NCBI GenBank assembly: GCA_014584575.1
Contig: JACTMP010000028.1
Location: forward strand, 1 to 64,000
Direction: 5' to 3'
Origin: Chloroflexota bacterium
GTDB lineage: Bacteria > Chloroflexota > Anaerolineae > Promineifilales > Promineifilaceae
Length of the DNA: 64,000 nt
A program made the position numbers and the translations under genes. The notes below the pieces were generated by a model. The model did no database searches and was not told where the DNA came from. It worked only from the letters and a program-made list of their open reading frames with translations. Shown here in pieces: positions 54,316 through 62,178 of the stretch (position 1 is the first letter of the stretch; every line of letters starts with the position of its first letter).

Positions 54316-56880
54316 GTGGTTGCCCCGGAGACGACCACTGCGCCACCCCTGATTCTCCAAATTGAACCGGAATTTAGCCTGGCGGATGCGGACACCATGC
54401 CCCGCCGCGTACCGATGCCCGCCTTACGGCCGTCGCTCAGCCAATGCAAACCAACCGGCGTTCTCTTAAACGAGACCAGCCGCGTGGTGGTGGCCCTGGA
54501 CGAGGGCGGCGTGGGTAAGGCGCTGGTTAAAAAGCTGGAAAAGCTGGGCGTGGCCGTGCTGCTGCTGGACGTGGCCCTGGCTGCCGAAGGGGTAGCAGCG
54601 CAGGCGCAAACCTGGCTGGCCGAAGGGCCGGTACAGGGCGTCTACTGGCTGCCCGCGCTGGACGTGGAGCCTGATCTGGCAACGATGACCCTGGCGGAGT
54701 GGCGGGAAGCGAACCGGGCGCGGGTGAAAAACTTGTCTGTAACCATGCGGGCGCTGTATGACGCTGTGTGCGAACCAGGGGCATTCCTGGTAGCCGCCAC
54801 ACGATTGGGTGGGCTGCATGGCTATGGGCCGGAACCGGCCATCGCTCCGTTGGGCGGTGGCGTCACCGGGTTTACCAAAGCGTATAAACGGGAACGGCCG
54901 TCCGTCCTGGTGAAGGCCGTAGATTTTGAAGCCAGCCGCAAAACGGCCGCTTATGCTGACTTGTTGATTGCTGAGACGCTGGCGGATCCGGGTTGTGTGG
55001 AGGTGGGGTATTGGCGGGACGGCCGTTACACCATCACCTTGATGGAGCAGCCTGCCGAGTATGACAATGTGGCACGGTGGGGACACCGGCCACAGCCAAT
55101 GACGCTCAACCGCGATACCGTTTTCCTGGTGACGGGGGCGGCGGGGGGCATTACCAGCGCCATTGTGGCCGACCTGGCCGCGGCCAGCGGCGGCACTTTT
55201 TACCTGCTGGACTTGACGCCGGAACCCGACCGCGCCGATCCCCAAATTGCCCTCTTCCGCGCCGACAAGGACGCCTTGAAGCAGCAGCTTATTGAAGAAA
55301 CAAAGGTGGCGGGTGAAAAGCCGACGCCGGTGATGATTGAGAAGAAGCTGGCAGCGGTGGAGCGGTTGGAAGCGGCGTTAAGCGCGATTGAAGCGGTGGA
55401 ACGGGCAGGGGGTACGGCCGTGTACCGCAGCGTCAATTTGCTCGACCATGAGGCCCTGACCGGGATCGTCGCCGAAATCCGCCAGCAGTTTGGCCGGATT
55501 GACGTGCTGGTTCATGCCGGCGGCATTGAAATCAGCAAGGCGCTGAACCAGAAAGACGCGGCGCAGTTTGACCTGGTGTATGACATCAAGGCAGACGGCT
55601 TTTACAGCCTGCTGCACGCCGCCCACGATGTGCCCGTTGGGGCGACGGTGGTCTTTAGTTCGGTGGCCGGCCGTTTTGGCAACGCCGGGCAGACGGATTA
55701 CAGCGCCGCCAATGACCTGCTGTGCAAACTCACCAGCAGCCGGCAACGGACGCGGCCGGAGACAAAGGCGATTGCCATTGACTGGACGGCCTGGGGTGGC
55801 ATTGGCATGGCCACACGTGGCTCGATTCCCAAGATTATGGAATATGCGGGCATTGAGATGCTGCCGCCATCTGCCGGTATCCCCACCGTGCGCCGGGAGT
55901 TGCTGGTAGGCGGCGGCGAGGTGCTGGTGGGCGGCAAACTGGGTTTGCTGGTGGATGAGTGGGATGAAAGCGGCGGGATTTTAACGCAGAGTGACGACCA
56001 AAGGTCGGGCGGAGGCGCAGAGGAGTTTTTGTTGGTTGATGAGGTGAAGGCGGCGAAGGTGTATGGGGGGTGGGAAGTGGAGACGGTGTTGGACCCGAAG
56101 GAGCAGCCGTTTCTCTATGACCATGCCATGGAGGGGACGCCGCTGCTGCCGGGGGTGATGGGCACGGAGGCGTTTGCGGAGCTGGCAAAGACGATGGCGC
56201 CGGATTATTACGTTACGGCCGTGACCGATGAACAGTTCCACGCCCCCTTTAAGTTTTACCGGATGGAACCGCAGACGTTGTATTTGCGAGGTACGGCCGT
56301 GCCGGATGGCGACGATCTGCTGGTACACACGGCGCTCTATTCCCGCCGTGAACTCAAGGCCGGAATGCAGGAAAAACTGCATTTCACAGCCACAGTACGG
56401 ATGAGCAAAGATGTACCCCAGGTCACGGCCGTTGTGTTCATACCACCTGCTGATCTGGAAATTGGCCGCGAGGCCATCTACAACATCTACTTTCATGGCC
56501 CGGCGTATCAGGTATTGGCCGGGGTGCAGGTGGAAGGCAGCCGGGCGATTGGGCTGCTGGCGGAGAATTTGCCGCCTAACATGAATCCGGCGGATGCGCC
56601 GGAACTGTTGGCCCCGCGCCTGATTGAACTGTGCTTCCAGACGGCCGGTGTGTGGCAAATCCGGCAGCGGCAAACGATGGCCCTGCCGCTGGGGATTGGT
56701 GCGGTGTCGGTTTATCGGCAGGAGCGGGAGGTGGTGGACGGCCGTCGCCTCTATGCCATCGTGGAATCAATCAACGGCGGCGAAGAGTTCAACGCTCAGG
56801 TTGTGGACACGGAAGGCGCTGTTTACCTGACCCTGACGGGCTACAAAACAGTTTCATTGCCAGGCCAGGTCACTTTGTAG
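54316..56880 (+). CDS. Ketoreductase-dehydratase partner of the megasynthase
   Basis: An 854-residue protein that would reduce and dehydrate the beta-keto chains on the megasynthase. The N-terminal 210 residues are a structural KR subdomain (GGGVTGFTKAYKRERPSVLV). The catalytic KR has LVTGAAGGITSAIV near 272 (NADPH site), VLVHAGGIEISK, and FSSVAGRFGNAGQTDYSAAND with Ser, Tyr and Asn near 447-463. The DH hot-dog fold has LYDHAMEGTPLLPGVMG with the catalytic His near 602, and a second hot-dog end (FHGPAYQVLAGVQ, LIELCFQTAGV). No enoyl reductase is present, so double bonds would persist unless another enzyme acts. The start is a GTG at 54316, 11 bp after the megasynthase stop; coupling is likely. 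Confidence 0.9.
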   Translation: MVAPETTTAPPLILQIEPEFSLADADTMPRRVPMPALRPSLSQCKPTGVLLNETSRVVVALDEGGVGKALVKKLEKLGVAVLLLDVALAAEGVAAQAQTWLAEGPVQGVYWLPALDVEPDLATMTLAEWREANRARVKNLSVTMRALYDAVCEPGAFLVAATRLGGLHGYGPEPAIAPLGGGVTGFTKAYKRERPSVLVKAVDFEASRKTAAYADLLIAETLADPGCVEVGYWRDGRYTITLMEQPAEYDNVARWGHRPQPMTLNRDTVFLVTGAAGGITSAIVADLAAASGGTFYLLDLTPEPDRADPQIALFRADKDALKQQLIEETKVAGEKPTPVMIEKKLAAVERLEAALSAIEAVERAGGTAVYRSVNLLDHEALTGIVAEIRQQFGRIDVLVHAGGIEISKALNQKDAAQFDLVYDIKADGFYSLLHAAHDVPVGATVVFSSVAGRFGNAGQTDYSAANDLLCKLTSSRQRTRPETKAIAIDWTAWGGIGMATRGSIPKIMEYAGIEMLPPSAGIPTVRRELLVGGGEVLVGGKLGLLVDEWDESGGILTQSDDQRSGGGAEEFLLVDEVKAAKVYGGWEVETVLDPKEQPFLYDHAMEGTPLLPGVMGTEAFAELAKTMAPDYYVTAVTDEQFHAPFKFYRMEPQTLYLRGTAVPDGDDLLVHTALYSRRELKAGMQEKLHFTATVRMSKDVPQVTAVVFIPPADLEIGREAIYNIYFHGPAYQVLAGVQVEGSRAIGLLAENLPPNMNPADAPELLAPRLIELCFQTAGVWQIRQRQTMALPLGIGAVSVYRQEREVVDGRRLYAIVESINGGEEFNAQVVDTEGAVYLTLTGYKTVSLPGQVTL

Positions 56881-56881
56881 C

Positions 56882-56996
56882 GTTAACAAAATAATGTGAA
56901 CTTTCTCGTGTCATTCCGACGAGTCTTCGAGGAGGAATCCCTCCCATTTGTACAGGTGAGAGATTCCTCACTCCGAAGACTTCGTTCGGAATGACA
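56882..56996. repeat. 113-bp palindromic dispersed element, copy 2
   Basis: GTTAACAAAATAATGTGAAC followed by arms TCATTCCGACGAGTCTTCG and CGAAGACTTCGTTCGGAATGA; same layout as 11522-11634. It lies between the KR-DH gene and the phosphopantetheinyl transferase gene, inside the operon. Confidence 0.75.
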
Positions 56997-57042
56997 GGGG
57001 GAAGGGGTTTCTCAAAACGATGATGCCGGTTATTGCTCGACA

Positions 57043-57066
57043 GACGATTACCGATTACTGATTACC
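57043..57066. repeat. Heptamer array (GATTACC/GATTACT)
   Basis: CGATTACCGATTACTGATTACC directly abuts the ATG of the PPTase gene. A related tract, GATTACCGATTACCGATTAC, is in frame at 57294-57322 and encodes DYRLPITDH. Confidence 0.65.
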
Positions 57067-57741
57067 ATGATTCATTGGTTGACACAAACGCACCACGAGA
57101 TTCCGGCGTGTGATTATTTGACCGAGACGGAATTGGCGCGGTTTCAGGAGTTGAAGACGGACAAACGGCGCGCGGATTGGCTGCTGGGGCGCTGGACGGC
57201 CAAGCGGCTGCTGCAAACCGTCATCTGGGAAACGAACGGCGTGACGCTGCCCCTGGACATGATCACGATCACCAACAACGCGGATGGCGTCCCCGATTAC
57301 CGATTACCGATTACCGATCACCGCTTTTCCATTTCCATCAGCCATGCACACGGCCGTGCCTTTGTGGCCGCCACCGAAAAAGCACACGCTCCCATCGGGG
57401 CCGATATGGAATTGATCCAGTCACGCCCGGCGGGTTTTGCCGAAGAGTATTTTACGCTGGCGGAGATCGCCCTGAGCTATGGGCTGGTGGGGCCAGAGCG
57501 GGCGGTTTGGGAAACGGCCGTGTGGAGCGCCAAAGAAGCGGTGTTGAAAGCGTTGCACCTGGGGCTGTCGGTGAACACCCGCGCCGTAAGCTGCCTGATT
57601 GAGCCGATGGCCCAGCCGCCGGGGATATGGACACCCTTTGCCATTCGCTGTGATAACGGCCGTTTGCCTCGCCCCGCCCCGCCCTTAACCGGCTGGTGGC
57701 GGGTGGAGGATGGGTTTGTGTTGACGATTGCGGTGGGGTGA
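57067..57741 (+). CDS. 4'-phosphopantetheinyl transferase, Sfp/Gsp type
   Basis: A 224-residue two-lobed Sfp-type enzyme that transfers phosphopantetheine from CoA to carrier proteins. Motif IGADMELIQSR near residue 111 gives the Mg-binding Asp and Glu, and WSAKEAVLKALHLG near residue 153 gives the third acidic residue and catalytic Lys. The N-terminal half has LGRWTAKRLLQ with the CoA-binding Arg/Lys. Its position in the megasynthase operon makes the three carrier domains the obvious substrate, although these carry Thr rather than Ser. A heptamer-array insertion encodes a short stretch in mid-protein (PDYRLPITDHRF), at the strand preceding the SISISHAHGRAF motif. Confidence 0.9.
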   Translation: MIHWLTQTHHEIPACDYLTETELARFQELKTDKRRADWLLGRWTAKRLLQTVIWETNGVTLPLDMITITNNADGVPDYRLPITDHRFSISISHAHGRAFVAATEKAHAPIGADMELIQSRPAGFAEEYFTLAEIALSYGLVGPERAVWETAVWSAKEAVLKALHLGLSVNTRAVSCLIEPMAQPPGIWTPFAIRCDNGRLPRPAPPLTGWWRVEDGFVLTIAVG

Positions 57742-57743
57742 CA

Positions 57744-57800
57744 ACAACGGATGGGGAAATGAACGGATTTTCTTCATCCGCTCATTTCCCCATCCGTTGT
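57744..57800. terminator. Strong hairpin after PPTase gene
   Basis: Arms ACAACGGATGGGGAAATGA and TCATTTCCCCATCCGTTGT are perfect 19-bp complements. It has no T-run, and the carboxyltransferase gene starts 17 bp later, so it may be an mRNA-stability or attenuation element. Confidence 0.6.
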
Positions 57801-57816
57801 AGTCGTGAGGTTGAAG

Positions 57817-59364
57817 ATGATTAAAGAGATGCAGGTCTACAAGGAAGAATTGGATAAGCGGAAGTGCCAGGCGCGGGGGACGGAGAAGGATGCCGCCAGC
57901 CAACACGCCAAGGGGCGGCTGACGGCCCGCGAACGGTTGGATTTGCTGTTTGATACGGGCACGTTCGAGGAGATTGATTCCCTGGTGCTGCCCCGGTATG
58001 AGAACTACGTAGGCGGCAAGGGGTCACGGTATGGGGATGGGGTAGTGGTCGGTTTTGGGTTGGTCAACGGCCGTCACGTCATGGCCGCGTCTCAGGATGC
58101 CAGTGTGATGGGTGGCTCGTTGGGTGAAATGCACGCCAACAAGATCGCCAAGGCGATGCGCATGGCGCTGCAATATGGCTGTCCGTTTATAGCCATCAAC
58201 GACTCCGGCGGGGCGCGCATCCAGGAAGGGGTAGACAGTCTGGGCGGCTACGCCAAAATTTTTGACGCCAACTGCGAAGCGTCGGGCGTCATCCCCCAGA
58301 TTTCCGTCATCATGGGGCCATGCGCGGGTGGGGCGGTTTACTCCCCGGCGCTAACGGACTTTGTCTTTATGACGGAGAAGAGCTACATGTTCATCACCGG
58401 GCCACAGGTGGTGAAGGCGGTGATGCAGGAGGACGTGACCTTTGAGGAGTTGGGTGGCGGCCTGATGCACAGCCAAGAGAGCGGCGTCTGCCATTTCCTG
58501 ACGGGGGATGACAAGGAGTGCCTGGCGCGGGTGCGCGAACTGCTCAGTTACCTGCCCGGCAATAACCAGGATGACCCGCCGTATATGCGGCCACTCGATG
58601 ACCCGCATCGCGCCTGTCCCGAACTGGAAGAGATCGTGCCCACCGACCCGCACAAGCCGTATGAGGTGCGCCGGGTGATTGCCAGTCTGGTGGACGACGG
58701 CCGTTTCTTTGAAGTGCATCAACTGTGGGCGCAAAACATGGTGGTGGGGTTTGCCCGGCTGAACGGGTACGTGGTGGGTATCGTCGCCAACCAGCCGATG
58801 GTGCTGGCGGGCTGCATTGACATCAAAGCCTCTCTCAAAGCCACCCACTTCATCCGCATCTGCGACGCCTACAATGTGCCCATCATTACCTTGCAAGATG
58901 TACCCGGCTTCCTGCCGGGCAAAGACCAGGAGTATGGCGGCATTATCCGCAACGGGGCGCGACTGATTTATGCCTACAGCGAGGCCACCGTGCCCAAGCT
59001 GATGGTCATTTTGCGCAAGAGTTACGGCGGCGCATACTGCGTGATGAGCAGTAAAGGATTGCGCGGCGATTTGCTCTACGCCTGGCCCAACGCCGAAATT
59101 GCGGTGATGGGCGCGGAGGGGGCGGTGAACATTCTCTTCCGCAAAGAGGTGCAGGAAGCGCCCGACCCGGACGCCAGGCGGCAGGAGTTGGTGGAGGATT
59201 ACGAGACGCGCTTTAACAATCCGTATGTGGCGGCGGCGCGGGGGCTGATTGATGATGTGATCCAGCCCCGCGATACGCGCCGCACCCTGATCCGGGCGCT
59301 GGAACTGACACTCTCCAAACGGGAGCGGCACGTGGCCCGCAAACATGGGATTTCGCCGATGTAG
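57817..59364 (+). CDS. Acyl-CoA carboxylase carboxyltransferase (PccB/AccD type)
   Basis: A 515-residue biotin-dependent carboxyltransferase of the propionyl-/methylcrotonyl-/acetyl-CoA carboxylase beta family. Features: GRLTARERLDLLFD near the N-terminus, the CoA-binding INDSGGARIQEG and MGPCAGGAVYSPALTDF in the N-domain, and LQDVPGFLPGKDQEYGGIIRNGARL in the C-domain with the oxyanion Gly residues. SYGGAYCVMSSKGL and AEIAVMGAEGAVNILF finish the fold. With the biotin carboxylase and carrier downstream it would make malonyl- or methylmalonyl-CoA extender units. The AT motif of the megasynthase argues for malonyl. The start ATG 57817 is preceded by TGAGGTTGAAG. Confidence 0.93.
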   Translation: MIKEMQVYKEELDKRKCQARGTEKDAASQHAKGRLTARERLDLLFDTGTFEEIDSLVLPRYENYVGGKGSRYGDGVVVGFGLVNGRHVMAASQDASVMGGSLGEMHANKIAKAMRMALQYGCPFIAINDSGGARIQEGVDSLGGYAKIFDANCEASGVIPQISVIMGPCAGGAVYSPALTDFVFMTEKSYMFITGPQVVKAVMQEDVTFEELGGGLMHSQESGVCHFLTGDDKECLARVRELLSYLPGNNQDDPPYMRPLDDPHRACPELEEIVPTDPHKPYEVRRVIASLVDDGRFFEVHQLWAQNMVVGFARLNGYVVGIVANQPMVLAGCIDIKASLKATHFIRICDAYNVPIITLQDVPGFLPGKDQEYGGIIRNGARLIYAYSEATVPKLMVILRKSYGGAYCVMSSKGLRGDLLYAWPNAEIAVMGAEGAVNILFRKEVQEAPDPDARRQELVEDYETRFNNPYVAAARGLIDDVIQPRDTRRTLIRALELTLSKRERHVARKHGISPM

Positions 59365-59368
59365 AGAG

Positions 59369-59442
59369 GGTGGCAAGTGGCAAGTAGCAAGTGGCAGGTG
59401 AGTGCTTTTACCTGCAACTTGCAACCTGCAACCTGCCACCCT
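59369..59442. repeat. Fold-back heptamer array (GTGGCAA / TTGCAAC)
   Basis: GGTGGCAAGTGGCAAGTAGC faces TTGCAACCTGCAACCTGCCA, between the carboxyltransferase and biotin carboxylase genes. Confidence 0.75.
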
Positions 59443-59458
59443 ATTCAGGAAGGTGGAG

Positions 59459-60915
59459 ATGTTCAACAAAATTTTAATTGCCAACCGGGGTGAGATTGCG
59501 GTGCGGGCGGTGCGGGTATGCCGGGAGATGGGGATCACGGCCGTTGCCCTCTATGACCCCTCCGACATGAGTTCATTGCATGTGCGGCTGGCTGATGAGT
59601 GTGTGAAAGTGGATTCGCCAGACTTTTTTATGGATGTCCCGGCCATTGTGCGATTGGCGCAGGCGCGGGGGGTGGACGGTATTTATCCGGGCTATGGTTT
59701 TTTAGCGGAGGAGGCGGATTTTGCCCAGGCGTGCCTGGATGCGGGGCTAACGTTTATTGGGCCGCCGCCGGAAATTTTGCAGCAGACGCGGGATAAGCTG
59801 GCGGCGCTGTTTTGACAGTGCAAAGCTCGCCGGAGGCTTACGGCCGTGAGGATGCCATTGAATTGCAGCAAGCGGCCGACATGATGGGCTACCCGCTGGT
59901 CATCAAGTCATACCAGGGCGGGCGTGGGCGTGGCTCTCGTCTTGTCCCGTCGTCCAAGTGGCTGGCGGCTGCCATTCGCCAGGGACAGGAATCGCAGGCC
60001 GACTACAGCGATTTGCGTGTGTATCTGGAAAAAGCGATCATGCCCGCTCACCAGATTAGCGTGCAGGTTTTGGGCGACCGGTACGGCAACCTGGTTTACC
60101 TGGGCGAGCGGGAAGGCTCGATTATGTACCACAACCAGAAGGTGGTGGAAGAGTCGCCCGCTCCTTGCCTGACGCCAGCGCAACGACAGAAGTTGTGTGA
60201 CACGGCCGTGGCCATTGCCCATCTTTTCCACTACCAAAATGTCGGCTCGGTGGAATTCCTGGTCACGGATGAGGGCTGTTTCTACTTTAGCGAAATCAAA
60301 GCCCGCATCCAGGTGGAACATTCACTGACGGAGATGCGCGCCGGGGTAGACCTGGTGCAAGAGCAACTGCGCGTCGCGGCGGGAGAACCCCTCTCATTTC
60401 GGCAGGCGGACGTTCAGTTGCGCGGTTGGGCCATGTTGGCCCGTATTTATGCTGAGGACCCCCAGCGCCACTTTTTGCCCAGTCCGGGAAAGTTAACGCG
60501 GCTGCGGCTGCCAACGGGGCCAGATATTCGCGTAGACACCTATGCTTATAGTGGTTGCCCGGTACCGGCGGCGTATGCGCCGCTTTTTGCCAAACTCACA
60601 ACCTGGGGGCCGGATCGGGTGGCCAGCATGGCCCGGCTGCGCCAGGGGTTGGCCGATTTTGCGGCGGCGGGCATTCCGACGAACATCCCGTTATTGCAGC
60701 AGATTGTACAGGCGGAGGGGTTTGTGAACGGCCGTTACCACACCGGCTCGCTCAAAGAACCTGCCCTGGAAAACGGCGCAGCCGCGCCCCATTTGCGCGA
60801 CCTGGCGGTGATCGCCGCCATCACCTATATCCGGCGGCACCAGCAGTTTGACCCGGCGGCCCCGGAACGGCTGGCGACGGGTTGGCATCGGGAAAGCCGG
60901 AGAATCGGTAATTGA
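59459..60915 (+). pseudogene. Biotin carboxylase, reading frame broken at 59813
   Basis: ATP-dependent carboxylation of biotin on the carrier protein. The first frame (59459-59815) encodes the N-domain: KILIANRGEIAVRAVRVC, YPGYGFLAEEADFA and GPPPEILQQTRDKLAAL, then stops. The rest (to 60915) continues in the -1 frame from SSPEAYGREDAIELQ through the ATP-grasp domain (VIKSYQGGRGRG, HNQKVVEESPAP, ARIQVEHSLTEM). Around the junction roughly seven residues expected from the family are missing as well as the frame shift, so it is not a single-base change in an otherwise normal gene. The metal-site Asn (ExNxR) is Lys here (SEIKAR), and the HQK His is Asn. It may be non-functional, an assembly error, or a divergent form made as two chains. 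Confidence 0.75.
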
Positions 60916-60963
60916 GTAATTGGGTTATTGGGTAATTACTCAATTACTCAATTACTCAATTAC
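60904..60963. repeat. Fold-back octamer array (GGTAATTG / ACTCAATT)
   Basis: GTAATTGAGTAATTGGGTTA faces TACTCAATTACTCAATTACT. The array encodes the end of the biotin carboxylase (RRIGN) with its TGA stop. Confidence 0.8.
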
Positions 60964-60976
60964 AACGGGTAGAAGA

Positions 60977-61480
60977 ATGAGCAACTTACAAGTCACCATA
61001 GACGGGCACACGTATGATGTAATGTTGAATTTGCCGTCGCCGAATGGGTCGGGCTATGAGGTGGAGGTGGATGGGCAGCGGGTGAAGGTGCTGCTGCCGG
61101 AGGCGGCGCTGTTGCATGGGGAGTTGGAGTGGTTGGTGGTGGATGAACGGCCGTATGAGTTTGTCATGGATCCCCATCTCACCTGGATCAAGGCGTTTAG
61201 CGGGCTGCACCGGCTGGAGATTAGAGACCTGGATGCAGTGGTGAGCCGACCCCGCAGTGGCGACGGCCGTGTCAAAGCACCCATCCCCGGCCTGATCACC
61301 CACATTCGCGTCCAGGTAGGGGAGAGCGTGGAAGCGGGCAGTTCCATTCTGGTGCTGGAAGCGATGAAGATGGAAAATGAAATTCGTGCGCCGCTGAGTG
61401 GGGTGGTTACGGCCGTGCATGTAACGCCGGGGCAGACGGTGGCGCGGGATGAGGTGTTAGTGGAGATCGGTAATCCGTAA
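60977..61480 (+). CDS. Biotin carboxyl carrier protein (acyl-CoA carboxylase)
   Basis: A 167-residue carrier. The N-terminal half (VTIDGHTYDVMLN) is a linking domain and the C-terminal 80 residues are a biotinyl domain with the biotinylated Lys in LEAMKMENEI near residue 131, with KAPIPGLITHIRVQVGE before it. The ATG at 60977 is chosen because the frame upstream is repeat array. The tail EIGNP and TAA are provided by a GGTAATC array. It completes the split carboxylase set with the carboxyltransferase and biotin carboxylase. Confidence 0.9.
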   Translation: MSNLQVTIDGHTYDVMLNLPSPNGSGYEVEVDGQRVKVLLPEAALLHGELEWLVVDERPYEFVMDPHLTWIKAFSGLHRLEIRDLDAVVSRPRSGDGRVKAPIPGLITHIRVQVGESVEAGSSILVLEAMKMENEIRAPLSGVVTAVHVTPGQTVARDEVLVEIGNP

Positions 61481-61502
61481 TCGGTAATCGGCTATCGGTG
61501 GT
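61466..61502. repeat. Heptamer array (GGTAATC type)
   Basis: CGGTAATCCGTAATCGGTAATCGGC-type units that encode the end and stop of the biotin carrier gene. No facing arm is seen. Confidence 0.6.
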
Positions 61503-61581
61503 GGGGTTTCGGTCTTTGTCTCATATGGTGTATACTGCCGGGCAGCCGGGTAGGACGAAACTGTCTGGCAGGGTGAGAAGC

Positions 61582-62172
61582 ATGATTGCACAACAAGATT
61601 TAGTCCAGTCCAAATTGAACGAAGAAGCGCTCATTACCGGCGAGGAATTGGCGGCGATGGGTGACCTGGGCCGGTGTGAATTGGTGGAAGGGAGGGTTGT
61701 GAAGTTGAGTCCGACAAAAATGCCGCACGGCTTTTTAGAAAGCCGAATCATTTACCTGTTGCAGCGTTATCTGGAAGATCATGACTTGGGTGTCGTGATG
61801 GGAGGTGAAGTAGGGGTTTACACTGGTCGGGACCCGGACACGGTGCGGGGGGCGGATGTGTTGTTCATCTCCCATGAGCGGCTGGCGCAGGTGACACCGG
61901 GAGGGTTTATGGATGTGGCCCCGGAACTCATTGTAGAAGTGATGTCTCCATCTGACAGGTGGAGCGAGGTGCGCAAGAAAATTAAAGAGTATTTTGAGGT
62001 AGGGGTCACGGCCGTGCTCATTGTTGAACCGGAGGAGCAAACCCTCGCCCTCCACCGTTCCCCTACCGATATTCAAGAATTCACCTTAAACGATACCCTC
62101 ACCCTGACTGACATCCTGCCCGGCTTTAACCTGCCCCTCCATCAGCTTTGGCCGTCGCCTGAAACGTCCTGA
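61582..62172 (+). CDS. Uma2 family putative endonuclease
   Basis: A 196-residue Uma2 protein, the third of the window. EALITGEELAAMGDLG and RCELVEGRVVKLSPTKMP lead to RGADVLFIS (catalytic Asp), PELIVEVMSPSDR (Glu) and VRKKIKEYFEVGVTAVLIVEP. ATG at 61582 is chosen; an alternative earlier start at 61498 would lie partly in repeat. It is convergent with the beta-helix gene. One ACGGCCGT octamer is present. Confidence 0.87.
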   Translation: MIAQQDLVQSKLNEEALITGEELAAMGDLGRCELVEGRVVKLSPTKMPHGFLESRIIYLLQRYLEDHDLGVVMGGEVGVYTGRDPDTVRGADVLFISHERLAQVTPGGFMDVAPELIVEVMSPSDRWSEVRKKIKEYFEVGVTAVLIVEPEEQTLALHRSPTDIQEFTLNDTLTLTDILPGFNLPLHQLWPSPETS

Positions 62173-62178
62173 AGCGCG

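Noticed and set aside
59795..59830. Programmed -1 frameshift in the biotin carboxylase
   Set aside because: The GCTGTTTTGA context is not an X-XXY-YYZ slippery site, and residues are missing at the junction, so an indel or sequence error is more likely.
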